Assembly (NCBI GenBank): GCA_022820365.1
Contig: JAJEFO010000012.1
Location: forward strand, 1-39,720
Source of the DNA: Silicimonas sp.
GTDB lineage: Bacteria > Pseudomonadota > Alphaproteobacteria > Rhodobacterales > Rhodobacteraceae
Direction: 5' to 3'
Length of the DNA: 39,720 bases
In this document: positions 32,646 through 39,720 of the stretch, one piece after another
Numbering within the stretch: the stretch's first letter is position 1
How the letters are laid out: each line of letters starts with the position of its first letter
Notes under the pieces: generated by a model
What the model was told of the DNA's origin: nothing
The model's input: the letters and a program-made list of their open reading frames with translations, nothing else
The model's database searches: none
Position numbers and translations under genes: made by a program

Positions 32646-33691
32646 TGGGCTTCAGTTCCCTGCAGGCCGTGAAGGAGCGTGTCCTTGGTGACAATCCCTA
32701 CGGTGTTGCCATCGTGCCGAATCAGCACGGGAAGCTCGGTGCCCGTGGAAAGTTCCACGAGCGTGTCGAGATCGTCTTCCGGTCGTGCGGTCGGGTACTC
32801 GTGAGCGTCGTCAATGGGTCCGTACCGGGCGACGTGGCTTTCGACCTTGACCATGATCTTTGACGCCGAAACGAGCTTCAGCCGGGAAATTCCGGCCACA
32901 AAGTCAGCCACGTAGTCGTCTGCGGGCGCTGTGACGATATCCTCGGCCGTGCCGATCTGGACAATTTCGCCGTCGTTCATGATGCCGATGCGGTCACCCA
33001 TCCGGATCGCTTCGTCCAGGTCGTGCGTGATGAAGACAGTGGTTTTCCTGAGATTCTGGCTGAGGCCCAGGAATTCGTCCTGCAAGTTCCGGCGAATGAG
33101 CGGATCGAGTGCGGAAAAAGGTTCGTCCATCAAGAGGATTTCAGGATCCGCAGCAAGCGCCCTTGCCAGGCCAACGCGCTGCTGCATGCCGCCGGAAAGC
33201 TCCGAAGGCAGCCGGTCTCCGTACCCGTGCAAGGAAACCGTTTCCAGGGCGTGGTCAGCAAGCTGGGCACGGTGGTAGGCATCCTTGCCACGGAGTTCGA
33301 GCGCAAAACCGATATTGTCCCTAACCGAACGATGCGGGAGCAGTGCCATGTTCTGAAAGACCATTCCGATCTTTTCCGCGCGGAGCGCGCGCAGCACCTC
33401 GGACGTCATCGCTCCGATGTCCTCGCCGAGGATGCGGATCGTGCCGGTGGTGGGCTCGATCAGGCGATTGATGTGGCGAACCAGTGTCGACTTTCCCGAT
33501 CCTGAAAGGCCCATCAGGCAGAATATCTCGCCTTCCTCGACCGTGAACGAGGCGTCCTTTACCCCTATGATCGCACCAAATCGGTCCAGCACTTCGGGTT
33601 TTCCAAGCCCTTCATTGCGGACTGCGGCTATGGCTTCGTCGGCCTTGTCGCCAAAGATCTTCCAAACGCCATCGACCTCGACAACGCTCAT
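32642..33691 (-). CDS. Betaine-type ABC transporter ATPase (ProV/OpuAA family)
   Basis: The 349-residue ATPase has the family's N-terminal extension (VWKIFGDKADEAIAAVRNEGLGKPEVL), Walker A GLSGSGKS (61-68), FQNMALLPHRSVRDNI, signature LSGGMQQR (165-172), Walker B LLMDEPFSALDPL and ITHDLDEAIRMGDRI. The C-terminus (about 285-345, VESHVARYGPIDDAHEYPTA...LPVLIRHDGNTVGIVTKDTLL) looks like one CBS-like module, the part that senses ionic strength in OpuA-type systems. It overlaps both neighbours by 4 nt. It energises import through the neighbouring permease. Confidence 0.95.
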   Translation of the reverse strand: MSVVEVDGVWKIFGDKADEAIAAVRNEGLGKPEVLDRFGAIIGVKDASFTVEEGEIFCLMGLSGSGKSTLVRHINRLIEPTTGTIRILGEDIGAMTSEVLRALRAEKIGMVFQNMALLPHRSVRDNIGFALELRGKDAYHRAQLADHALETVSLHGYGDRLPSELSGGMQQRVGLARALAADPEILLMDEPFSALDPLIRRNLQDEFLGLSQNLRKTTVFITHDLDEAIRMGDRIGIMNDGEIVQIGTAEDIVTAPADDYVADFVAGISRLKLVSASKIMVKVESHVARYGPIDDAHEYPTARPEDDLDTLVELSTGTELPVLIRHDGNTVGIVTKDTLLHGLQGTEAQ

Positions 33692-36000
33692 GCCCGCGCC
33701 CTCTCGCGTCTCGGGTCCACGAAGGGAATTGAAGTCACCTTGCCCATGAGCCTTTTCATGCGGCCGTCGAGTTGACCTGCCTCCAGCACGATTTCGTCAG
33801 CGGCATGCTCGACCGAAAGGCGTGCAAGCGCAATGGCGCGTTCGAGCGTCGGCGATCTCGTGGCGGAGGTGACAACCCCGACCTGTCGTTCGCCGTCGTA
33901 AACGGGAGCTCCGTGGGAAGGGACATCGTCGCACTCGAAGAGGAGACCCTTCAGGACGCGTCGCTCTGACGCAGCGTTTCGTTCGAGCGCGGTGCGGCCC
34001 ACGAAATCCGGCTTGTTCATGTCGACGGCAAATCCAAGCCCGGCTTCCAGCGCATCGACTCCGGGCGCAAACTCCGAGCCCGGTGCGGCGAATCCCGCCT
34101 CGATGCGTATGATCTCAAGGGCATCGGAGCCCATGGGCGTGAGCCCGTGGATCCTGCCGGCTTCTGCCAGCGCGTCCCAGATGACGATCGCGTCCGCGGC
34201 ACTGCAAAAGATCTCGTAACCCAATTCGCCGGTGTATCCGGTGCGTGTCAGGAAGAAGGGTGCGCCCTCGCGGTCGTGCAGTCGGGCGACGGTCGCACCG
34301 AACCACCGCATCTGCTCCAGCGAGGGCACATGTGGCTGGGTAAACAGGATGTCACGCAGGAGATCGCGGGACTTTGGTCCTTGAACGGCCAGATTAGGCA
34401 GCGCACCACCAAGATCGTGGATGCGTACCTGCCACCCTCTTTCCTCGGTGAGCCGGGTCAGCCAGCGCCCGCTCTCCTCCGTGCCGCAACACCAGCGGAA
34501 CAATTGCGGCGCCAAGCGAAACAGCGTGCCGTCGTCGATCACCTGGCCGGTTTCGTCGCACATGAGCGAGTATGTTCCGCGCCAGACGGAAAGCCTTGCG
34601 ACGTCACGGGTCATGGCGTGCTGAAGAAGGCGCTCGGCATCCGGTCCGATGACATCGAATTTCCTGAGGCCGCTCATGTCCTGAACGGTGACAGCGGTTC
34701 TGCAGGCCCAGTATTCTTCAAGCGTTCCGTGGGCGGGGAACGAGACCGGAGCCCACAGGTCACGAGCAGGCGCAAAGGCGTTGGTCAGGGGCTCAAGCCG
34801 CGGGTGAAAGGCGGAGGTCTGGCTCATGGTCATTGGACCGTCTTCCTTTGGCCGATACGCGACTGCGCGCTGAATCACGTTGTCGCTCTCGTAAATGCGC
34901 ACATGAATGTCCGTCGGGTTCCATCCGTTGATGGGGTCAATGTCGTCGGGGCAGGCGGTGGAGGTGCAGACAAGGTCGTCAAGCGCCTTCATCACGACGA
35001 AGTCGCCAGCGCGTGAATGCGATTCTTCGGTCTGGATCTGGTGATTTGGATCGATCCAGGTGTTCCAGAAGAAGTTGACGGCGGGCCATGCAACCCGTGG
35101 GGAAACGCCAAAGGGAGCAAACGCGAAGGAAATGTTGTCGGAGCAATTCACGTGGCCCGGAAAACCCCGTTCCTCGTAGCCGCGCGCCGTGCAGGCCATT
35201 CCGAACGTGTCATGGCGACCGCAGCTGTCCTGGACTACTTGCAGAAGGGGAGCAAGCGACGCATCGTAGAATTTGTCGAAGAGGCCGGGTCCGGGATACG
35301 CACGTCTTACCATGCTGCGCGTCGCGGTGCTGTCGATCACGAGTTCCTCGTTGCGATCAAGGCCACGCATTCGAATGGCCTGGAAATCCGAGCATTGCTG
35401 TCCTTCCAAGTCGATGACCTGAACGAATTCGCCCTTTTGGATCTCGTAGGCTTTCGCTGACCCGCGCAAGATCGTGAACTCCTCCCGCACCTTGCCAAGC
35501 GGGTCGGGCAGCACCGATTGTATGCTTGCCGGCTGAAGGGTTGCGCTGACCACGCCTTGTGCAGAGCCGGAAATCAGGTCCTCCCGCTCAGCGGGCCGAA
35601 TAAGCCAGACCGTCACCGAGTCTCTCGCCTTGAGGATTGCCGGTTCTTCGGAACTCTCGAGAAGCACCGCCTGAATTGTTCCGTCGGTCCCACTTCCGTT
35701 GGCTTCGATCCATCCAAGAAGCGGCTGCGCATGGAAACTCTCCGCGCCGATCTTGACCGGATCCTGCAAGCCGAGATGTGACGGCCTGGAATTGCCGCGC
35801 ACGTCAAAGGCAGCAACGGCCACCGTGCCGCTGCCGTTAATTGCAAGGAGGTCGCCGTTCTCGAGGTTCAATTTCCGAACCGAACGCGGATCGATCGTGA
35901 ACTGGGTGCCGTCAGATCGAGGACGGAACCCGGGAAATTGCCGGCCCAGCACATCTTGCTCCGCGTTCGAGAAGCGTTGCAGCACTTGCTGATCCAGCAT
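33688..36000 (-). CDS. DUF1989 (urea carboxylase-associated) fused to glycine cleavage T-like aminomethyltransferase
   Basis: I start at ATG 36000, just after a G-rich ribosome site (RC of 36003-36009), giving 770 residues. The N-terminal 150 residues are unassigned. The DUF1989 domain (about 173-372) contains GEFVQVIDLEGQQCSDFQAI, STATRSM, DSCGRHDTFG and a Cys pair CTSTACPDD; DUF1989 proteins are urea carboxylase-associated and include the carboxyguanidine deiminase subunits CgdA/CgdB. The C-terminal part (about 400-765) is a GcvT/aminomethyltransferase: VTVQDMSGLRKFDVIGPDAERLLQ, TRTGYTGELGYEIF, LEAGLGFAVDMNKPDFVGRTAL. GcvT-type domains pass one-carbon units to tetrahydrofolate. First gene of the transporter operon, so it likely handles the imported compound, for example demethylating a betaine-derived amine. 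That role is inference. Confidence 0.88.
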   Translation of the reverse strand: MLDQQVLQRFSNAEQDVLGRQFPGFRPRSDGTQFTIDPRSVRKLNLENGDLLAINGSGTVAVAAFDVRGNSRPSHLGLQDPVKIGAESFHAQPLLGWIEANGSGTDGTIQAVLLESSEEPAILKARDSVTVWLIRPAEREDLISGSAQGVVSATLQPASIQSVLPDPLGKVREEFTILRGSAKAYEIQKGEFVQVIDLEGQQCSDFQAIRMRGLDRNEELVIDSTATRSMVRRAYPGPGLFDKFYDASLAPLLQVVQDSCGRHDTFGMACTARGYEERGFPGHVNCSDNISFAFAPFGVSPRVAWPAVNFFWNTWIDPNHQIQTEESHSRAGDFVVMKALDDLVCTSTACPDDIDPINGWNPTDIHVRIYESDNVIQRAVAYRPKEDGPMTMSQTSAFHPRLEPLTNAFAPARDLWAPVSFPAHGTLEEYWACRTAVTVQDMSGLRKFDVIGPDAERLLQHAMTRDVARLSVWRGTYSLMCDETGQVIDDGTLFRLAPQLFRWCCGTEESGRWLTRLTEERGWQVRIHDLGGALPNLAVQGPKSRDLLRDILFTQPHVPSLEQMRWFGATVARLHDREGAPFFLTRTGYTGELGYEIFCSAADAIVIWDALAEAGRIHGLTPMGSDALEIIRIEAGFAAPGSEFAPGVDALEAGLGFAVDMNKPDFVGRTALERNAASERRVLKGLLFECDDVPSHGAPVYDGERQVGVVTSATRSPTLERAIALARLSVEHAADEIVLEAGQLDGRMKRLMGKVTSIPFVDPRRERARA

Positions 36001-36015
36001 TGTCCCCCCGGACGC

Positions 36016-36033
36016 AATGAAACCGGTTACATT
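36016..36033. promoter_or_regulatory. LacI-type operator in the divergent promoter
   Basis: AATGAAACCGGTTACATT is an 18-bp palindrome with only one mismatched pair (A/A) and a central CCGG, the classic shape of LacI/GalR-family operators with a central CG step. It lies 15 bp upstream of the DUF1989-GcvT start and 73 bp upstream of the LacI-type gene, and overlaps the probable -10 box and start point of the minus-strand promoter. Repression of the transporter operon by the divergent regulator is the natural reading. Confidence 0.7.
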
Positions 36034-36060
36034 AGGCATTTGATCGGCTACATTTGTCAA
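36031..36060 (-). promoter_or_regulatory. Probable promoter of the DUF1989-GcvT/transporter operon
   Basis: On the minus strand a perfect -35 TTGACA (36060-36055) is followed after 18 bp by CCTAAT (36036-36031) as a -10-like box. The operator 36016-36033 overlaps the -10 and the expected start point. On the plus strand TATACA (36069-36074) could be the -10 of the regulator gene, but no good -35 accompanies it. Confidence 0.5.
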
Positions 36061-36106
36061 TAGAAGAGTATACAGGAAGGCCCGGAGCAAACTCTGGATC
36101 ATCGAT

Positions 36107-37135
36107 ATGGCAGGTGCCCCGGAAAGAAAAAGGTCCACGTTGCGAGACGTGGCTCAGATGGCAGGCGTTTCCGCGGCCACGGTGTCTCGCGTCCTGAATG
36201 CCAACGCTTTGGTTTCGGAAAGTACGCGCGCCAGAGTCCAGGCAGCAATTGATGCGCTTCATTTTGTGCCGAGCGCAGCAGCCCGGTCGATCAACTCGGG
36301 CCGCACGCACGTTGTTGGCGCGTTGGTGCCGACGCTTGATAACGCGATATTCTCGCGCTTTCTTGATGCGCTTGAAGAGGGTTTGGCGGGATATGGCTTG
36401 TCCCTGGTCGTGGCGACGACAAAGGACGACCCCGACAGGGAAGCCGAGCGCGCCAAGGGGCTTGTCGATATCGGCGTCGAGGGGCTGATCGTGTCGGGGG
36501 TCACGCACAGCCCGGTTCTTGATGCATTGATCGAGAAACGGGAATTGCCGGTCGTGGCAACCTCTTACTTTGATCCTTCGTATCACCTTCCAACCGTTGG
36601 TTACGACAACGAGAGTGCGGCACGTTCCGCGCTCGGGCTTCTTCGGGAGACCGGCCACCAGGTCATCGCAGTCTATCATGGGCCGTCGGCCGGCAACGAT
36701 CGAACTCGGGCTCGCTTGAGGGCGTTCAGACACGATTCCCTAGTTGAGTTCAGGTTTTGCGCGATGCCGCTCGACGTGCTTGCTGCATCCAACGCGGCAC
36801 GGCGCGACTTTGCCGAACCTTCCGGGATAACGGCAGTTCTTGCATTGTCCGATGTGCTAGCGCAGGGCGCGTTGTTCGGGCTTCAGACACTCGGCATTTC
36901 GGTACCCGGAGAGGTGTCAGTCGTCGGCATTGACGACCTGCCAAGTTCGGCTGCCACGACACCCGCGCTGACAACGGTTCGCCTGCCGGTCCGCGAAATG
37001 GGACAAAGGGCGGCCACAGCTCTCGCGAATTGGGTCGAGGATGGCATGCGTCCCTCGCCTGAACGTCTTGAGACAAAAGTCATGCGTCCATCGTGTTCCC
37101 TGGCTCCCGTTGTCGGCAAATTGCGCAGAAGGTAA
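36107..37135 (+). CDS. LacI-family transcriptional regulator
   Basis: The 342-residue protein has the LacI helix-turn-helix (STLRDVAQMAGVSAATVSRVLN, residues 10-31), the hinge region (VPSAAARSINSGRTHVVGALVP) and a periplasmic-binding-protein-like ligand domain ending in EVSVVGIDDLPSSAATTPALTTVRLPVREMGQRAA. It should bind DNA as a dimer and respond to a small molecule. The divergent operon and the 18-bp operator point to control of the betaine-type transporter, perhaps with the transported compound or a breakdown product as inducer. LacI-type regulators more often sense sugars, so this pairing is slightly unusual. The ribosome site is weak. Confidence 0.93.
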   Translation: MAGAPERKRSTLRDVAQMAGVSAATVSRVLNANALVSESTRARVQAAIDALHFVPSAAARSINSGRTHVVGALVPTLDNAIFSRFLDALEEGLAGYGLSLVVATTKDDPDREAERAKGLVDIGVEGLIVSGVTHSPVLDALIEKRELPVVATSYFDPSYHLPTVGYDNESAARSALGLLRETGHQVIAVYHGPSAGNDRTRARLRAFRHDSLVEFRFCAMPLDVLAASNAARRDFAEPSGITAVLALSDVLAQGALFGLQTLGISVPGEVSVVGIDDLPSSAATTPALTTVRLPVREMGQRAATALANWVEDGMRPSPERLETKVMRPSCSLAPVVGKLRRR

Positions 37136-37470
37136 TTCGGCATGCTGGGATACGGCCGAGAGTGTCAGATGAGCAAGGCAGTCACGCCTGAACTCGTCTG
37201 CGGACCCGGGGCCAGTTCCATGCACGCCGAACTGGAATCTCGTCAGAATCGATCATGCTCAGATCTGATGGCCATTCCTGAGACTTGCAGAGTGACATTG
37301 CGCTTGAATTGAGCTGGCGCAAATTCTACGTGGCGGATCGAAGGCAAAGTGTCGCAAGAGCACATAGCGCCTTGATAGCCTGGAGATGCGTTGGAAAACG
37401 AGAACTGGACGGGTTCTCGCTGCAGCGAGTTGTTTCAGGCCTTTGAGATGGAGAAGGGATTGCAGTCGGC
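37136..37470. other. 335-bp intergenic region with overlapping inverted repeats
   Basis: No gene is recognised. CGAGAAC-N7-GTTCTCG (37399-37419) is a 7-bp stem, and CTCGCTGCAGCGAG (37416-37429) is a perfect 14-bp palindrome overlapping its right arm. They lie 42-72 bp upstream of the DUF2927 gene and may be alternative hairpins or a regulator site. The promoter of that gene must be here; I see no clear -35/-10 pair. Confidence 0.45.
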
Positions 37471-38412
37471 GTGACAACCGGACGCTTGACACCGACCCTT
37501 GCGGCAGGCCTCGTCGTGCTTGCTCTCTGCGCATGCCAGCCGATGCCGTCACCCGGTTCGCTTGATGCCTTCCTGCCGCCGGGTGACCGGTTGTCGGCCG
37601 ACATCTCTCCTGCAAGCCGCGCGCTGCAAGACCACTACGGACGCGTCCAGCAAGGCTACCTGGCGCAAGGGCTGCTGCGCGTTGACGGGGGTGGTCCGGA
37701 CGCAATCTTCACGAGGCGGCAGCTTGTCGACAATTTCATGCGAATCGCCTTTTTCGAGGAATTCACCAGGGTGGGGGACCGGATCGTTTCCCGCCGAACC
37801 GAAACGCACTTGCACCGCTGGGAAGGCCCAATTCGGATGCAGGTGCACTTTGGTACGTCGGTTCCGCTGGAAATTCGCAACCGCGACCAGGAATTCATCG
37901 CGGGCTTTGCGCGACGCTTGTCGGCGTTGACAGGCGTTCCGATCACGCTGACTTCGCGCAGGGCCAATTTCCATGTCTTCGTCGTCAACGAGGACGAGCG
38001 TCGCGCGATGGGTCCCGCACTAAGGGCGATTCACTCAGGCATAGAGGCCTCCGCCGTCGGCGCAGTGCTTGGCATTCGCCGACCGACGCTTTGTCTGGTC
38101 TATGCCGCCGAGGGCCGCGTGAAGGGTGTCTATGCCAAGGCGGTCGCTGTTGTCCGGGCCGAGCATCCTATGCTGCTGCGGCAGTCGTGCTACCACGAGG
38201 AACTTGCGCAAGGCCTTGGCTTGCCCAATGACAGTCCCAAGGCGCGCCCCTCGATTTTCAACGACGACGAGGAATTCGCGTTCCTGACCACGCAGGATGA
38301 AATGTTGCTGCGCATGCTGTATGATCGGCGCCTGCGGCCAGGCATGACGGCGGCCGAGGGCCGTCCGATAGTCGAGAGGATTGCGCGGGAACTGCTGGGC
38401 GGTGAGGTCTGA
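37471..38412 (+). CDS. DUF2927 family lipoprotein
   Basis: The 313-residue protein starts at a GTG; GGAGAAGGG lies about 12 nt upstream, rather far. The N-terminus MTTGRLTPTLAAGLVVLALCACQP is a lipoprotein signal peptide with a probable lipidated Cys22 (LCA-C). The body matches the DUF2927 pattern seen in alphaproteobacteria: TRRQLVDNFMRIAFFEEF, HLHRWEGPIRMQVHFG, NFHVFVVNEDER, and CYHEELAQGLGLPNDSPKARPSIFNDDEEFAFLT. The HEE in CYHEELAQGLGL resembles a metallopeptidase-like site, and several DUF2927 annotations place it near zincin-like proteins; this is uncertain. No operon partner. Exported, probably anchored in a membrane. Confidence 0.88.
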   Translation: MTTGRLTPTLAAGLVVLALCACQPMPSPGSLDAFLPPGDRLSADISPASRALQDHYGRVQQGYLAQGLLRVDGGGPDAIFTRRQLVDNFMRIAFFEEFTRVGDRIVSRRTETHLHRWEGPIRMQVHFGTSVPLEIRNRDQEFIAGFARRLSALTGVPITLTSRRANFHVFVVNEDERRAMGPALRAIHSGIEASAVGAVLGIRRPTLCLVYAAEGRVKGVYAKAVAVVRAEHPMLLRQSCYHEELAQGLGLPNDSPKARPSIFNDDEEFAFLTTQDEMLLRMLYDRRLRPGMTAAEGRPIVERIARELLGGEV

Positions 38413-38577
38413 CGCAGAGCACGCAGACGTGCGATGGTCATTGCTCGAAGGCCTACCGGCACTTGATCTGAAGGGGACGACGGCGCGCGCTACTTGCGGA
38501 TGTTCGGGGCAGTCGCGTCACTGTGGTCCCTCGGTGCTGGGATTCCGTGAAGTTGCCGTACCGATCGAATGTTTCGG

Positions 38578-38594
38578 TGCACAATGTTTGTGCA
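38578..38594. promoter_or_regulatory. Upstream palindrome of the DUF1778/GNAT pair
   Basis: TGCACA-N5-TGTGCA is a perfect 17-bp inverted repeat 20 bp before the main operator. Together they could form a double site for the antitoxin-toxin complex. Confidence 0.35.
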
Positions 38595-38614
38595 GTGGCA
38601 GAGGCACCTGCTGC

Positions 38615-38647
38615 CTGAAATGTAATGCAATATGCACTACATTTCAG
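38615..38647. promoter_or_regulatory. Long palindromic operator of the DUF1778/GNAT toxin-antitoxin pair
   Basis: CTGAAATGTA (38615-38624) and TACATTTCAG (38638-38647) are perfect 10-bp inverted arms. Between them TGCA (38626-38629) and TGCA (38633-38636) continue the symmetry around position 38631. A -10-like TGTAAT (38621-38626, one change from consensus) lies within the left arm, and the ribosome site AAGGAGG (38652-38658) begins 4 bp after the right arm. This is the layout of an autorepressed toxin-antitoxin operon. Confidence 0.7.
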
Positions 38648-38663
38648 TGAGAAGGAGGTCAAA

Positions 38664-38972
38664 GTGCTGGATTTGAATGTGGCCGGCCCAAGTGGCGAGA
38701 AGCAGACGCGCACCACGCAGGTGCGACATGGCGACAGCTTGGCCGAGTTGATTGAGCGTGCCGCGACTGCACTGGGTGTCAAAAAGTCCGTGTTCCTCCG
38801 CAACGCGATTGCCAAGGAAGCGCAGCGAGTCATTGAAGGCAGTTCGCGCCATGTGCTGACGGCAGATGATGCCAGGCTGTTTGCAGCGGCGCTCGACAAG
38901 CCGCCCGCACCGACGCCACGCGCACTTAAGGCGGCCGCTTCCTATCGGCGTCGCGTTGCAAGTGCTGACTGA
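38664..38972 (+). CDS. DUF1778 (TacA-like) antitoxin
   Basis: I start at GTG 38664 because AAGGAGG (38652-38658) lies 5 nt before it; an ATG at 38625 lies inside the operator. The 102-residue protein shows the DUF1778 pattern: an N-terminal ribbon-helix-helix part (TTQVRHGDSLAELIERAATALGVKKSVFLRNAIAKEAQRVI) and a C-terminal toxin-binding tail (LTADDARLFAAALDKPPAPTPRALKAAASYRRR). Such antitoxins bind DNA as dimers and neutralise GNAT toxins such as TacT and AtaT. The stop overlaps the toxin gene. The N-terminus is slightly longer than usual. Confidence 0.88.
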   Translation: MLDLNVAGPSGEKQTRTTQVRHGDSLAELIERAATALGVKKSVFLRNAIAKEAQRVIEGSSRHVLTADDARLFAAALDKPPAPTPRALKAAASYRRRVASAD

Positions 38973-39534
38973 AGACACTCTCATCAACATCGAGCATTGG
39001 AACCCGGGGCGACATGATCACTCCGGGTTTGACTGTGGCTTCGATCGGTTGAACAACTTTCTGAAACTGTCAGCGAAAAAGCAGCACAAAGACGACATGA
39101 GCAGGGTCTATGTGGCGGTAGAGCCGGGGGAGACGATGATCCTTGGCTATCACGCGATCAATGTCGGCACGATGAATGTGGCCGAACTGGCAAAGCGGCC
39201 ACGGGGCGCTCCGAGCCACGGCGAAATTCCTGTTCTTTTTCTCGGGCAGGTTGCGGTCGACCAAAGGGCCCAAGGTCTCGGCATTGGCAGCATTCTCATG
39301 CACCATGTGTTCGAGAAGGCATGCGTCGTCGCCGATGATGCTGGCTGTCATGAAATTTTGCTGGACGTGATGTCGGATGGTGACCCTGACGCCTTTGACC
39401 GACGCAAGGACTGGAATGAAGAATTCGGGTTTCAGAGCTTCGCAAATTGTGAAGCCCGAAAGTTCATGACCATAGAACTCGCGCAGGGGACTGTCGCGTT
39501 CGGGCGACAGGTGAATGCGCCCCCCTTGCAATGA
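38962..39534 (+). CDS. GNAT acetyltransferase toxin (TacT/AtaT type)
   Basis: From the GTG at 38962, which overlaps the antitoxin end by 11 bp, 190 residues are encoded (TTG 38956 is another possible start). The GNAT core is clear: HDHSGFDCGFDRLNNFLKLSAKKQHKDDMSRVYVAVEP at the N-terminus, LGQVAVDQRAQGLGIGSILMHHVFEKA as the acetyl-CoA motif (Q-x-x-G-x-G), and FGFQSF at the end of the core. Toxins of this type acetylate the amino acid on charged tRNAs and stop translation. It is some 20 residues longer than typical TacT proteins, with extra sequence at the C-terminus (IELAQGTVAFGRQVNAPPLQ). Confidence 0.9.
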   Translation: MLTEDTLINIEHWNPGRHDHSGFDCGFDRLNNFLKLSAKKQHKDDMSRVYVAVEPGETMILGYHAINVGTMNVAELAKRPRGAPSHGEIPVLFLGQVAVDQRAQGLGIGSILMHHVFEKACVVADDAGCHEILLDVMSDGDPDAFDRRKDWNEEFGFQSFANCEARKFMTIELAQGTVAFGRQVNAPPLQ

Positions 39535-39561
39535 CGACCGGCCTGGCATAGATTGGAACAC

Positions 39562-39720
39562 ATGGCGAACATGGGCAGGCGGCTGATCAGGAGCTACAAG
39601 TACCGGCTCTACCCGAACAGGGCGCAGGAAGCGGCCCTGTCGGACATGCTCGGACACTTCTGCGACCTCTACAACGCGGGCCTCCAGCAGCGCATCGAGG
39701 CGTGGAGCCGGCAGGGCGTC
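39562..39720 (+). CDS. TnpB/IS605 OrfB-type protein, N-terminal part only
   Basis: The frame runs off the right edge: MANMGRRLIRSYKYRLYP...AQEAALSDMLGHFCDLYNAGLQQRIEAW. This matches the N-terminal helix-turn-helix of IS200/IS605-family OrfB (TnpB), with the typical YKYRLYPN-x-Q and LYNAGL-x-x-R motifs. TnpB is an RNA-guided nuclease of transposons. No TnpA lies upstream, so the element may be of the TnpB-only (IS1341-like) kind. It starts 27 bp after the GNAT toxin, leaving little room for a transposon left end. The second Met (39571) may be the real start. Catalytic residues lie beyond the window. Confidence 0.8.
   Translation, partial: MANMGRRLIRSYKYRLYPNRAQEAALSDMLGHFCDLYNAGLQQRIEAWSRQGV

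Noticed and set aside
1-39720. CRISPR array, rRNA, tRNA genes or complete insertion sequence
   Set aside because: No regularly spaced direct repeats, no RNA gene signatures and no complete transposase were seen; only a partial TnpB-like gene lies at the right edge.

Overview
The window is a high-GC (about 60%) alphaproteobacterial chromosome segment, most likely from Rhodobacterales. The DUF2927 lipoprotein, the fusion of DUF1989 to a glycine-cleavage T domain beside a betaine-type transporter, and the many ABC-type catabolic operons all fit that group. The organism assignment is an inference from gene content; no rRNA or tRNA gene is present to confirm it.

Layout. (1) 1-3107: the end of a carboxylation/cleavage operon, with a biotin carboxylase (5' end cut off), a pyruvate carboxylase/oxaloacetate decarboxylase-type carboxyltransferase without a biotin domain, and a beta-keto acid cleavage enzyme. 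The three overlap by 4 nt. (2) 3285-4301: a convergent tandem SnoaL-like protein, followed by about 1.1 kb with no gene I can recognise. (3) 5376-13669: two very large helicases on the + strand. One is a SWIM-zinc-finger SNF2 ATPase. The other is a 1,714-residue protein joining a DEDD-like exonuclease, a RecQ helicase and a UvrD/PcrA-type helicase. (4) 13851-18441: small accessory genes, namely a DUF433/DUF5615 pair, a Uma2 nuclease-fold protein, a small membrane protein, a 1-Cys peroxiredoxin, an alpha/beta hydrolase and a Phd/VapC toxin-antitoxin pair. (5) 18958-29594: a catabolic region. A seven-gene minus-strand operon (M20 hydrolase, peptide-type ABC transporter, aldehyde dehydrogenase, short-chain dehydrogenase) lies between a + strand extradiol dioxygenase and a divergent sugar isomerase/epimerase-like gene. 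(6) 29827-37135: a LacI-type regulator divergent from a four-gene minus-strand operon of DUF1989-GcvT fusion, betaine-type ATPase, permease and binding protein. A near-perfect LacI-type palindrome sits in the shared promoter. (7) 37471-39720: a DUF2927 lipoprotein, a DUF1778/GNAT toxin-antitoxin pair with a long palindromic operator, and the start of a TnpB-like gene cut by the window edge.

The best candidate for an undescribed system is the helicase pair. Its two genes lie in the same orientation, next to a cluster of toxin-antitoxin and nuclease-fold genes, as in defence islands. The exonuclease-RecQ order recalls eukaryotic WRN, but here a second, SF1 helicase is attached. I cannot match this architecture to a named defence system. 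A role in phage or plasmid defence, or in repair, is an inference from domains and context only.

The two transport operons look like scavenging pathways. One would import a peptide-like or N-acylated compound, hydrolyse it and oxidise an alcohol or aldehyde product. The other would import a betaine-like compound and pass a methyl or one-carbon unit through the T-protein domain.
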